NCBI GenBank assembly: GCA_022410635.1
Contig: JAJVDF010000126.1
Span: 829,577 to 893,576 of the forward strand
Direction: 5' to 3'
Length of the DNA stretch: 64,000 bases
Origin: Tretioscincus oriximinensis
Taxonomy: Eukaryota > Chordata > Lepidosauria > Squamata > Gymnophthalmidae
Below are positions 1 through 13,100 of this stretch, piece after piece. The position numbers and the translations under genes are program-made. The notes under the pieces were generated by a model. That model was not told the DNA's origin and did no database searches. It worked only from the letters and a program-made list of their open reading frames with translations. The stretch's first letter is position 1. Each line of letters opens with the position of its first letter.

Positions 1-920
1 TCTTGGTTGCATTGTTCATGGAAGTCAGGGCATCATATCACGACCTAGTGGTTTGTACAAGACACAAATTCATAAGGTGCTGTTTATCCACAAAAAAACC
101 TCAGCTTGACAAACTTCCCAGTCAGTCAAGGCAAATTTAAAATTATCTTCGTATCACAACATGCTGGATTGATACAGCCTAGAATACTCATATACAGCTT
201 TAATACACCATATGCACCCTATGGTCAGCATTAAGCCAACTTTAAAGATGAATCCTTGAAGGCTACAGACCTGAAGCTTTGCTTACTGCTGCTGCTAAGC
301 TTTTCCCTTCCTTTCTGGCCTACATTTTTATTAGCAGGAGTACCTGCACCGTATGTTTGGGCTCAAAGGTTGTGTCCCAGAATCGAATGTGAATCAAGCC
401 TAACGAGTATTTAGCGATCAATGAGTGTGTTTTCTTTGCAAAAACAATATTAATGGAAGAGAACTGAATGCAAGGAAAGTGGAGGGAAAACCCTAGGAAT
501 TTTGGCACAACCCAGAGTAGTAACTACTCAGGAGTGCTTAGAGAATAGGCTTTAAAAATTTAAAGTCAAAAACTGGATTTATTGTAAATGCCACATTCAC
601 ATAGCACAGATTTCTTAATAACAAAGAAACATACAGACTGATTTAAGAAATGCTCCTTGCACAGCTTTCTTTAGATGTGCCTATGCTAACCTAAATAAGC
701 AACATAAACAAAAGAGGGCAACTCAAATCTATCATATTTTATGTATATAATATAGTATATTATATACATGAACAATTTAATTCATTTGTAAATGGAAAAT
801 CCAACTGAGTTCCAGTACATTGCAATCCATTACCCCAATCATTCATTCATCAAGTTTAGAGAGATAAAGTGGGGAAATCCCCTAAGAAATCAGTTACACG
901 AAGTAAACTGTATCACTACA
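1..920. other. U2AF1 downstream flank
   Basis: AT-rich sequence with no convincing gene or recognised repeat. The short open frames here lack domains or splice context. A TATATA-rich palindromic patch lies at about 738-770. Confidence 0.5.
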
Positions 921-924
921 AATT

Positions 925-930
925 TTTATT
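925..930 (-). terminator. Candidate U2AF1 polyadenylation signal
   Basis: AATAAA on the minus strand about 97 nt after the stop codon, giving a short 3' UTR. A further AATAAA at 583-578 could serve a longer 3' end. Confidence 0.55.
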
Positions 931-1026
931 CAGAAGCCCATCTTTTTTTAAAAAAATTTTCATTATGAACTTGTTTGGTCAATCAACTACAATACTTGCT
1001 AACAGACAAGGTAGAAATGGCTTGGC

Positions 1027-1195
1027 TCAGAATCGTCCAGATCTTTCCCGATCTCTTGACCGCCTTCTATCACGCTCTCGGCCACCACCACCACCACCAC
1101 CACCACCTCCTCCTCCTCCACCACCACCACCTCCTCCACGGCCACGATCTCTGGATCTAGAGCGACGTTCACGAGACCTTGACCTGGATCTATGC
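1027..1195 (-). CDS. U2AF1: U2AF1 exon 8, RS tail with 19-Gly run and stop
   Basis: 169 nt coding [19 protein letters not shown], a run of 19 Gly codons (GGA, GGT and GGC mixed, 1084-1140), then [17 protein letters not shown] and TGA at 1029-1027. The human run recalled is about 12 Gly. The codon mix is not a pure trinucleotide repeat. Acceptor is ttactag. Confidence 0.96.
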
Positions 1196-4100
1196 CTAGT
1201 AAGGAAAAAAATGATGACTCTGAAAAACTGTCCCAGATAGACTAAATAATATGAGAAACACAGTGCAGAATTCAAAAACTTCACACCATAGAAAAAGTGC
1301 TGAAGTCTTCATAACAAGATAATACGACTCAAATACTTTTCATGAATAACATTAGATCAACAACTTTCAAGTAGAATTATTATAAAGCCCACATCACCAT
1401 GAATTTTGTAAGTTAATCTGGTGTTTTATTATATAACTATGGCAAGTGTATGTATAGTGGGAGGAAGCAAAAACTCTTAAATGATCAATCAATAAGGCTA
1501 CAGCAGAGACACAACTTACAGTTCTCAAATTATTTACACAGAAGCTATTTGCATTATGTGCAACTGAAATGAAATGTGAAGTCACCTAAAACTATCACCT
1601 CTCCATTTATCATCTTCATCAAATATTTGTGGAATGGATAATAGAGTACTTGAACACAAGATTTCCATTTGGAGAGAAGCTAACAAAAACAGGCACTTAC
1701 TTTTTGCGGCGGCGGCCATAAAGTTCACGCCGCAGTTCTCGTGAAATAGGTTTCAAATGCATAAAGTTACAGAAGCCTCCTCGTGTACACTCCCTGGGGA
1801 AAATATGAAACAGAAGATATTAAGATGTTTTAGTCTTCAAATTCACTGTGAAAGGACTGTATTCCCACCTGTCTCCCTGTAGAATATGCTTGGAGTTAAA
1901 AGAATAAAAGTCAATTACCCCATCTCATATTGGCGACAGCAAGCTTCTCTGAAATCTGTCACAGGAGAGAGCTCAGCATGAATTGGCTGTCCATTAAACC
2001 AGCGGTTGTTCAAATCAATCACAGCCTTTTCGGCATCTTCTTCACGTCGAAACTGAAAAAAAGTGTTTGCCAAAGTCTGATTTAGAACTGAAAATTGCAC
2101 AATGGATTTCATCATACCATAAGCAGTACAGAAAAGAGTAATTAAAGAAACTATAATACCAACATTTTAAAAATCATGGAAAGTGTTTTAACTTGTTTTC
2201 AAAGTTTGCCCGTATATTTAAGATTTTCGGCTTTGATTCCTTCTGTACTAAGATCTTGCTTAATAGAATTCAAAGGTACAAAATGTCTATCAAGTGAGTA
2301 TTACAGCACCTTAAAGACAAACAAGATAGGCAGCATGAACTTTCTATTTAAGTCTTATTTCTTTTCTCTATCTTTATGCATCTCTTTATTTTGCAACACT
2401 CTTTCTTTACATTTTCTTCCTTTGGGATACTTTAATGACCCTCTTTATACTGTATCTAACTGCAGATTGCTATAAATATCTGCCCCTAAGCAGATGTTTC
2501 CTCTATAGAACCATAGCATCTGAAGCTCATATTGTCCAGCTTGTTAAGATTCTAAGGTGTTACAAGACTCCCTTGGTTTATCAGGTGTTCAGAATCACTA
2601 CCAGATGAAACAACATGAATTAATAATGCCTCTAAAGGAAAAGGAAACCATCTCATGGTTATATAAAAACCAAGTAAGTTAATTCATATACACAATGGTT
2701 TGCCCTAATTTCTGAAAGGAATTTGTCTAGAATCATTGTAAATCATGTTCCATAACAAAATGGCTACTGCTTTTCAATAAACAGAAGTGCTGTTATCTAT
2801 TCATCCTGGCCAATGATATTTAATATTCTAGGAAAAGAATTCTCTGGGGAGGGGAATATGCTTTAATGTATTTTTACTCTGTTTTATAAACAAACATTTT
2901 TGTGAAAGAAAAGTAATTGGTTGATAGCAGTTTCCTCAAAAAATACCCTTGCAAAATTCAGTTAGGGGCAGAAGTTCTGGGTCCACTTCCTTGGACAAAT
3001 GCTGGATTGAACTTTTTTTTTAAAATCTCACAGGCTACAATCTGCCAGGCATTTTGAGAACCTGCAAGAAATTTGCTTCAAGTTTGTCCATCATGAAAAT
3101 CAATCATCCCTGTGCAAATTATACTCTGGGTTGTATCTAGAAATGCAATATATGCTTGCTACTAGATGATGGAAGGTTCCTGATAGAAGGAGATCCAATA
3201 TATGCAGTAAAAATAGACTATATGTTTATTAATTTAGAAAAGAAGGTATGCAATAGCGGCTTCCATGAAAATAATATTAGGAATGTACAATCTGAATAAG
3301 TCTCAGTAGTAGTTTCACAGCTCTGTAGAAACAAAGGATCTTTCTGCACAGGGGTTCAGGCCTGACATAGTCTGCACTAGCATGTGTACTGCTGGTTCTA
3401 GATATAAGGCCCAATGCAGAAAGAATCAAATATTACTGCTTTACAGAATTTAGAAGAGGCAGATCCCAGTTTAGTCACAGCTGCTGGACTTAAAAATTAG
3501 ATTAAACAGACTCCTAATCTATTCCTAGTAACCATTCATTCAGCAACCATAATCCACCAAGCTATTTGTGAGTGTCTTGGAAAAAGGATTATTCTATTTA
3601 TTCCTTATGGAACAGAGCCATACTTTTGGAAATGTTACTTTTTGTTCTTTCTAATTTATTTGGATTTAATCATCCTTATAAGGTTTTTTTTAATGTTTTT
3701 ATTTGCTCTTCTATTAGCATGCAATTGCTTGGGAAGTTTGGACTATAAATATGAGTAATAAATACATATCGTTTACAAATGTATTTGTAAAATACACCTA
3801 TCCATACTTTTGTGTTACATATTCTTAAAAAATACAAAGGATAAATACACAACAGTAAAAAGTCCATTTCCATTTTGACCAGCATTTTTATTTTTATATC
3901 TTACCTTTACATATACGTTTCCAACCAAATGATCTCCAAGGTTATCACAGACATTCATCTCTTCCACCTCACCGTATTTTTCTTCCATTTCTGTAAAGAC
4001 CTCCTAAAACAATAAAAGTATACTATTAACTTGAAATCTATTTATTCCTAGTTATAAGCCTATGATTTTTTTGCATTCCCCTGCTGAAGATATCTAGTAA

Positions 4101-7100
4101 CAATGAGCATTTGAGAAAGGTTCCAGCAAAGCAGTAGGGAAAAACAGACCAGAGTAGACCCATCATTAGATCTATGAAAAAGGTTTCCATTAAATAATGT
4201 TATTTTCTGCTTATAAATAATGTATTTTAATTGATGATGCATTGCAAGTATTTTTCTCAAGAGACAGACATATTAAATAAAACTAAAAGTAAAGAGATGC
4301 TCAATAGATTCTGTGCAAATATGGGATGGGGTGTCATTTGGTAGAGTTTGATCTAGTTATGAACCAAGCTTCTGTGATGTGAAATAGCTGTTACCCTCAA
4401 ATAATCTGAAACTGCTTGGAAATGGAGAACTACAGTTCTTTGCAGTAGGCCAATTAACACAGACAGATGCAACAAGACCTCAGATGTGACCAAATAAATT
4501 GACTATTATGAATGAAACCAGGCCAGAATACAGTTACTTAAAATTACCTTGCACATTCTAAGCCTGTAGAGAATTCCAAAACTTATTAAGTAGATATAGA
4601 GAACACAGAAAGTTCCCTTTCACAAGTTCAATCTGCCATCATTTCAAAGAGGCTATTTAGGAATGCACTTTAGCGTGGAATTCCTATAATCAATTTACCG
4701 AATAAGAAAAAAGTTTTTTAAATACCCCTTTTTGCATTAGTAAATTTGTAATTGGTATCACTGGTAATCATTTCTCATCTTTGGGTTCAAGATAAAGTTA
4801 AAATAGTAATTTTTGAAAACATTTAAATTCATTTAAACATTCTGTTCAACATACCTCGAAGAATTCATCATAATGTTCCTGCATTTCAACATCGCTCACA
4901 GCACCTGCAAATACCAAGTCATTTTAATTAGAATTTGTCACCTCAATATGCAGAGAACTGAGAACATTGCAAAACATTGAAAAGGAATCGTTAAGCCATT
5001 TATTGGAGTAAATATATAGCTAATCATTAGTAGACCATAAGCAGATCTGCAAATCCTTAAAAGGGGAAAAACACAGCAGCTTCTTATTAGTTTTAATCAG
5101 TAATCCCTATCAGTTCATTTTAATGGAAAGCCTGACTTGAATCTAAGGACAACGATGTAGACTGTAGCTGCCTAAGTCCATATATTTGACTTTGTAACAG
5201 CTTCTGAAGAATTGTTGAAAGACTTAAATAAAGAGATAGACAAAATATTCTAAGGACTTTCATTTTAAAGGCATTTGTACTAGAAATCAATTGACAGCAT
5301 CTGCAGAGCAAGAGCAATGCAGCTTTTGATTATGTCTTCACTTCCAGGCAGAGTGCCTCAATAATTGCAGATAAAATCCTAACCCACTAGATTTTTTTTT
5401 GCTTTTTCAAGACTGGTTAGTCAGGAAAGATTTTTAACAAATAACTGTCATCCTTGTAATTTTCCTGATGATTCTTTATGACAGTACTGCAATATATCTG
5501 AATGCACTCAAATTTGCTGATATGAGAAGAATCTATACTAAGCCAATATACTGCTCAAAACTATTAAGGGAACACTAACATAACAACGTAACACTAAGTG
5601 TTCCCTTAATTGTTTTGAGCAGTATATATTAGTCTCTCAAGTTGGCTGTTAGAAGGATGGGAGCTTTTATTTTAAGAACCAATTCTTTTTTTCACATTCT
5701 TCAGAAGAATTTAAAGCAAGTCAGGTGTTATTATTTCCATGTCCTGTTTGTTAAAAACATATGAGGGACTTAAATTTCAAATAATTATGCATGGCAAAAA
5801 TAAGGCTGCTGTATGTAACATTTCAGCACAAACAAAATTCTTGTTTGTCTTTGATTATACATCGCCTGAAAAGTAGAACTTTAAAACATAAGAGTCGACC
5901 AGAACTTTTTGCTCTTCAAGTAACTGCATTTTCAAATATAAATGCAAAAATATTCAAACATGGGACAACTCCTTCATAGTTTAAAATACTTTGTTCCTCC
6001 CATGTTCAATGTTCAATGGAACANTTCAAGACTTGTTTTTCTCTATTTCTTGTTTCTACAACACGGCTAGAGACACACAGGACACCAAACACTAAAGATG
6101 ACAGCCAACAGCCTTAGTCCACCTGAACAAAAACAATTTGGTGTTCATAAAAGCACTTTTCATCCTTCCCCATACAGCCCATTCTTTCCCTCATCTGTCC
6201 TGAGTAATTTTCAGCTTTCCAAAAAAAGGGTAAACAGAAGTGTATACTGTACCTATATAAATGTTTAACTTGGTTTGTAATGCACTATCTTTCCCCCAAC
6301 AATCAACTAAAATATTCTACAACAAGAGTTTAACAACTATCTGTTAACTATTTTGGGCTTTCCAAAGGTTCAGTTTTTGCAATATGTGAAATTACTCAAT
6401 TGCATGAAGCCAATTCCCTGTAAAAAGACAAGACTAAACAAGTCAAGTGATGGTGTCCTACTAGGTTTGAGTAAAACATCATCAGAACATAGGGATGTGC
6501 AAAACATTCAAAACTCCTACATGATGTAGGGATTTGCTGGGCACAACAGCTAGCAAACTCTCAGACGAGCTAGTTCACCTGCTCTTGCTTTGCATCTCCC
6601 AGTCTTCTAGAAGCCTGGGAGGTGGGGCAAAGTATCATCACTACTATATAACATCAATGAAGAGTAGAATAGTTAAACAATGTAAATATAATGTTAAGTA
6701 TTGCTAGCCAAATTATCTGTGAATACTATGAAATACTTAAAACAGCAAACATAATAACTCAATTGACATCAAATTTTAAATACAAATTTGGAACTAGTAA
6801 TTTTTTTAATGTTTGCTGCTATTCCTGTTTTTTTTCAACCAGAACATTCTAAAATAAATTAAGAACCCCATAGCAGACCATGCAGCTTAAACATAAACTA
6901 ATTACCAGATTGACAGAGATTTTAGCACATGCCCTGATAAGAACATATCACTGCATACTATTAAGCACTGTTAATGAAAACAGTACTGTGAATAGCAAAC
7001 TAAATCTTCTAATAATTGCATTGTTTAACTGCTTCAAGANCAAAATAAAAGATTAGGTCATTATTTTATATCACTTCTACTCATGTACAGTAGATGAGTA

Positions 7101-10100
7101 GATTCACAGTTCATAGCTACAAAAGTGTTAGAATTAGTTCAAGACAATCTCCACATTTTCCCATAAATATCTACCAGTTCAGAATTTCAAATTTCAAGGA
7201 AGGTATTTTAAGTGCACCTTTGCAAAGAGATCAAATTAAAGTGATTTAAACATCTGTAAACAGATGGATGGGGATCGAGTTAAATACGTTGTTGATCTAA
7301 TCTTTGGAAAATAGGATTGTGCAGAATTAGCTATATGAAGAACATGTTAAAACAGAAGCCAGCGCCAATGATGGAGAACACTGGCTCAAGGATGCTTTAA
7401 GTGTTTCTCTTTTTGAAAAAAGCATAAAATGGGTCGCTAGCCACATTTTCAGACTAATAAATTTGGATAGGACGGGGGCAATGGAACATGAGGACAAAAA
7501 AATTTCAGGCACATTTAATAAAATGTGGTCAGTTTGCTCCTTTAAACTAAAAATGGTAGACCAGCTTCAGTTGACACACTGAGCTCTGACAATCAAGCCC
7601 AGGGAACCAGTGAAGGAACTTGTATGAACTTACAGCGCAAACCGTCAGCAGACTGGGAAGAGTTTTGAGGGTTACGGTAAATGTTCAAGAGGGCAATGGT
7701 CTGAAATACAAAACGCAACAACTTTATATTATGGAAAATAAGTTTTAACAAGAAACTGGTTTCCTTGTGGTGATCACTTTTAGTTGAGTCTCAGTGCTGA
7801 AAGAGAGAATGTTATTTTCTCCCGAGGGAAATATGCGCCATTTAATTTGTGACCTTGAACCACCCTAACATTAAAAAATAGAGATCTTACAACCCTTATT
7901 ATTGCATTTATTTGAAATACAACAAATGGTATGTTTGATCTGAAACCTCATTCAGTAAAAAGCCTTTAGCTCAAGGTGAAGTATAAAGCATCAAAAATGA
8001 GATACAACTGTAACATACAATAATAAGGTTGTCATAAAATCTCTATTGCCTAAGAATGTTAAGGCAAGGGAAAAAAGATCAAGTGTCACTTACCGTACTT
8101 GGCCAAAATGCCTGAGTTTCAGATTAAAAATACCAAAGAATTTGATAACTGCCTAATGTTCACTGTAAGCAGTAAAAAAACGAACATATTTATAATGTTT
8201 GAGTCCTTACGAAGAAAGGTGGCCCAATTGGTTGCTCTTTGTGTATACATAGGCATTTATCAAATTCTTGATCGCTATGTGATGTTCCGTCACTTGTCCT
8301 GTTTGCAACAGCTTTATGTCAGCAGCTCAGAAGCCAACATGAGATTTTCATATTTAGGAATGGGCTCTTTAACACCATTCTTAAAAGAAAAATTTCTCCA
8401 ACTGTGGGACTTACAGTGTGAGCCGTCAGCCGTCTGTGCACTGTTTTGGGGATTACGATAGATGTTTTGAATCAAGATGGTCTGCGGGGAAAAAAAATAA
8501 AAAGGGGAATTCTACTGGCTGCTGTGCATATAACAGACAATTGCAAAGAGACAACTTTTTTTTTTTTTGCGAATAGCGTAATATAAAGTTTTATCCATAT
8601 GGTACATTATTTTCTTCAGTACCTGCACTTTGTGAAGCATAATTCAGTCATATTATGAAAACAGTGTTTAATTTCACCAAGAAGTTGCTCTCTGGATTAT
8701 CTAAGGAAATATTCCCATTCCAAATCCTAAACATAGAATTAGCCCTACTATATCTCGTACATATTCTCTATGTGGTAGAAACAGCCCATTTTTAATTCCA
8801 AGGCATAAATTGTGTCTACAACAGGAAACACTGTTACACCAAAAGGCCACTGTTGCAAGGAACAGAAGCTCCCATTTCTTCTTTTTGAGCATTTTCTTAG
8901 TGGAATTTCTGTTTAAATAGTATGAGTTTCTAAACATCCACTTTCTGCAGATCTTTAAAAGAAAATCCTTTCAGCCTTTGTGCTTTCTACTTGAAGAATT
9001 TGCTCAGCAGACCTTACATTTGTATCGTTCTTCTTAATATCAAGTAGTCTGAAAAAACAAACCATGTTTAAGTTAGTAAACTAACATCTTAGAGCTTTAA
9101 TGTCCATATTAGTGTTAAGTAGCTCAACCTTATTAATTAAAATGTTAGTTTTCACAAGCTTTCAGTCAAACTTAACTTGCTAATTTTAAACAAACTTTTC
9201 AGAGCTTTATATAAAAAACCAGCCAGTGTTAACCTCAGGTCCTCAGGAAAATGGAAAAATATATCTATATTTGCTCTTGAGACTATTTCTAATTCATACA
9301 TTCCCCTTTTTAGTACTGCACGAGTTGGCATGAATGACATTTTCTAATATCCTTTTATATGGAGGNAGAAAAACATGTACCCTGAAAAAAATGTAGTAGT
9401 TTGAAGACAGGTCAGTCAGCTGTGACTGAAACCATTTGTAATAATATTCTTAGTTATGATTGTTCGTTAAACTATGAGATTTTAAATCTGAACAGATGTG
9501 GTGGTATAAGGCCACTCGATTAAACTTCAACAAACCGAATCACTATAGCTTGTATTTAATATTATAAGATGTGAAAGGTGTAATTTAACTGAAAATATGA
9601 AGCTAATATTTTATAGTAGTGCTTTTTGTAACAGCTGAGAAAAGCACTATTAGGCTCACCTATTAAACATAACTACAGATAGTAAATACTCCTAAGATAG
9701 TTTCGTACTCAATCTGCAGGTTAATTTATGTTTGTAACAGTAATGTTATCAAAAGTGCAACATTGCCAAATGAATAAAAGTTCAACAATGAACACAATAA
9801 TCTACTTTGAGATTTCTATCCGCGATCCAATAATTGACAACAAGTAGGTTAAAATATAAAATTCTACACTAATAATATGCAAATCAGGATTTTTGAATTC
9901 TTGAGACCATTTGGTGAAAAAGNGGTAGTTCACAGTATTATAAATAGTACTGTGGAAATATAAAAGACTAAAAATATGGATTTTTAAAAAATTGTTCATA
10001 TTACTAGCCTGTACTCTTATATGTTCCTTGATGAAGGATAAATAGGATTTCAGTTAACTGAATGACATAAGCACTTTGANGGTAGCAGATAAAAATTCCA

Positions 10101-13100
10101 ATCAATTTGCTACTTTGTTGCTTTTAACTTTAATATGACTTTATAATTTGGTTTAGAGTTTTTTCTTCGTATTGCTTGTTAGCATATAGAAACAGGAGGC
10201 ACGCTATAAAAATTTTAAAAATCAACAGTAATACAAAACATGCTACAATGAGGATTGATTGGTATTAATATTTTGCATATCACAGGAATCTTAAATTTTA
10301 CTATACTATCATGTAAACTTCCTTAAATATTAAAAAACTGCATTGTTGTTTTTGCATTTTTGGTGANACCTATTTCAAATTCTGTACAGTGATGCAAAGA
10401 AGTTTACGTGCTATATTTCAAATTCAGTTTATTGGAAGTATAATAAACACATTTCTTAAAGGTATCAACTTTATCAGGGATTTGGATCAATCTCAAGAAA
10501 ATCCAGATTAGCATCAAAGAAATCAAGGTTACCACTGGCTGACTTCTAACAATGTCAAATGCATGAAACCATTTTCCAAAGCCAATGAGGTTTTAAAATA
10601 ATGATTTAAAGGCTGAGGAAAAAAATCAAGGACACACACACAAATAGAAAATTTCACATGTTTCTGAAGCTCTGAAAGTCATGGCTGTTTAGAAGCTATA
10701 CACAAAAAGTGTAAAATTGAAAACACACAAACCTGGCTGAATGTTGGTTTATTGTGCAATCGGGAACAGCGGTCTCCATGACGGCATGCTCCAATTTTGA
10801 AATAAAAAGAACAGTTGACTCTGAAAGAAACAAAAATGCAAAAACATGTATCTATAGCAGTAAACTGGAAGGGAGATTAGCTTCNTGCAATTTATGAGAT
10901 TCATCATATCACACAAGAACATAAGAGGAGCCCTGCTCAATCAGGCTAGTCTGTTCTGGATCAGCATTTTGTCTCACACAGGGCTCCACCAGTTGCACTG
11001 GGGTAGTCAAGCAGAAGATAAAATCATCAATCCAGAAAATTATGGTAGTTCAGTAGCCAGTAAAAATAATGGTTGGCAGAGTAACCTTTCAAATTAACAA
11101 GTAATCCTTTAACTTTAGTGCCCAAGCTCAATAAACGTACGTAAGGTGAAATATTTGCCACACAAAATTTACATAAAATTTTAATTAAATGTTATAAACA
11201 TTTGCCCCAAATTAACAACCAGATGTAAATTAAATCTCATAGATTTGCTGCTTTACTTGCTTACACTAAAATATACAATTAATTCAATCCTCCACCAGCC
11301 AAAGCCTGAAAACCTTAGATTAACAAGAAACATAACTAATGTTGTGCAAAAGTGATGGTTTGAGTCTATATTGTCAAAGTGAAACAAATGGCTCTGGGCA
11401 AACTTTCAATTTTTTTACTTTTCTCTCCTTGCAACAGTGGTTTTCCCCGCCTGGGTTTTGCTATAGTCAATTGCTACTGACTTCTGCATAGCTCTCCAAC
11501 TGAATGCCTGTATACTTTACTTAGGCTTTCATAGGTTCCCCCAACTAACTATACTTGCCTTTAATTCCTGGAAGATCCCAAACATNAGTAGTCATATTTG
11601 GAGCCTTTCAGGAAGTGGAGACATCAGAATGCTTAGCATGCTGGAAAGAGGCCTATGCAAGGGCAAGGTGGACCAATCAGTACTGGGAAAATCCATGTTA
11701 CAAATGGCAGCAGGACAGGCTGGTAGATAGTTGAGATGTTGGAGAAAATAAGCGGATTTCAGAAAACCTAAGCCAACCACCAGGGTGTGATTTGATTTGT
11801 CAACTTTAGACCTTTGTAGACTACAAACTGAATTTATAAATTCAATTTGTTACTTCACCAATTATTATAACTAGAGCTAAAGGCTCCTTTTCTGCAGGTT
11901 ACAAATCCTCATTAATAAACAGCCTCATCTCCTAAAGTAATATAACCTATTTTTATTCATAAAATTAATTTCAAAAAATAGCTATGTATTATCAAGAAAA
12001 TCGCTACAAANAGTAAACAGTTTTTCAATCTAGAAATAAACATTTCCAACTGAATATTTACCAATATTCAAGCATTCTTTATTAATGCTAGAAGCAACTG
12101 TTTTTCTTGCAGTTGCTAATGAAAAGCCTTGGCTCCTTTTTAACAGCTTCATTCACATAGGTTGGATACATGACCTTATGATTAGAGTTTTAAAAGCTAG
12201 CTTGCAGTAACAGCTGGTGTTTGGAAACTGAGTATACACAGTAAACTGATATAGCAAGCTTGTTGATTATTATATTAATGATGATCTACTTAACTTTTAC
12301 ACAAATAATCTTTTTTTCTCTCTCAATGATCTTCATGGCTGCAGCTATATAGTGAATTCCTCAAACTTACTGGATATGCTTGATAGTATCATATGTTCCT
12401 TTTTTAACCTGATTCTGTCAGACATTTTAGAATATAGCCCCCATGATTTCAGCCATATTGGAATAAAACATGCAGCAATTTATTTTTTGGATGCATAAAT
12501 ATTAAATATAAATGCTCTTAAGAAAAATGGGTTAGNAATATATTGTGTATTTTACTCATTATTCTAATATGATCCTGTTTAAAATAATAAAGTTGACTGA
12601 AAAAATTGAGCAGGGTAGAACTTCAATATTAAGAATTTTGGATATTTAAACTGCTATGCATTTTTCTTAATAAAAAAAGTTAAAATACCTCCCAACTCCT
12701 ATTCCATCAATAATGGAGTGATGTTTTACCTTCCTGAGCAGTCCTTCTTAGCAGTCTCTTGTAATTATCATTTATACCTGAATCTATTTTGCTTTTTGAA
12801 ATCAGATGCAATTGACAAGTTATATGAAAATCTAAACCAAGACAGTCTTATTTTGTTTTTACCAAGTCCCAAAATTTGGCTCTCCATGTATACTGGTACA
12901 GACTATGGTGGGTCCTTCTGAATGAGGCTTGCTATATAGGTTACTCCAGCAAATTTATTTATTTATTTATACTTTCTACAACATAATGTGAAATAAAACC
13001 AAGTGCAGAAAAGGCCCAGTATCACAAAACCTCCTAAAATCACAATGTAATTGGGTGTTTGTGTGTGTGTTTTTCTAAATCCAACTTCTGGCAGGGAAAA

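Noticed and set aside
975..1240. Pro-rich and His-rich open frames on the plus strand
   Set aside because: They are shadows of the U2AF1 Gly codons in exon 8.
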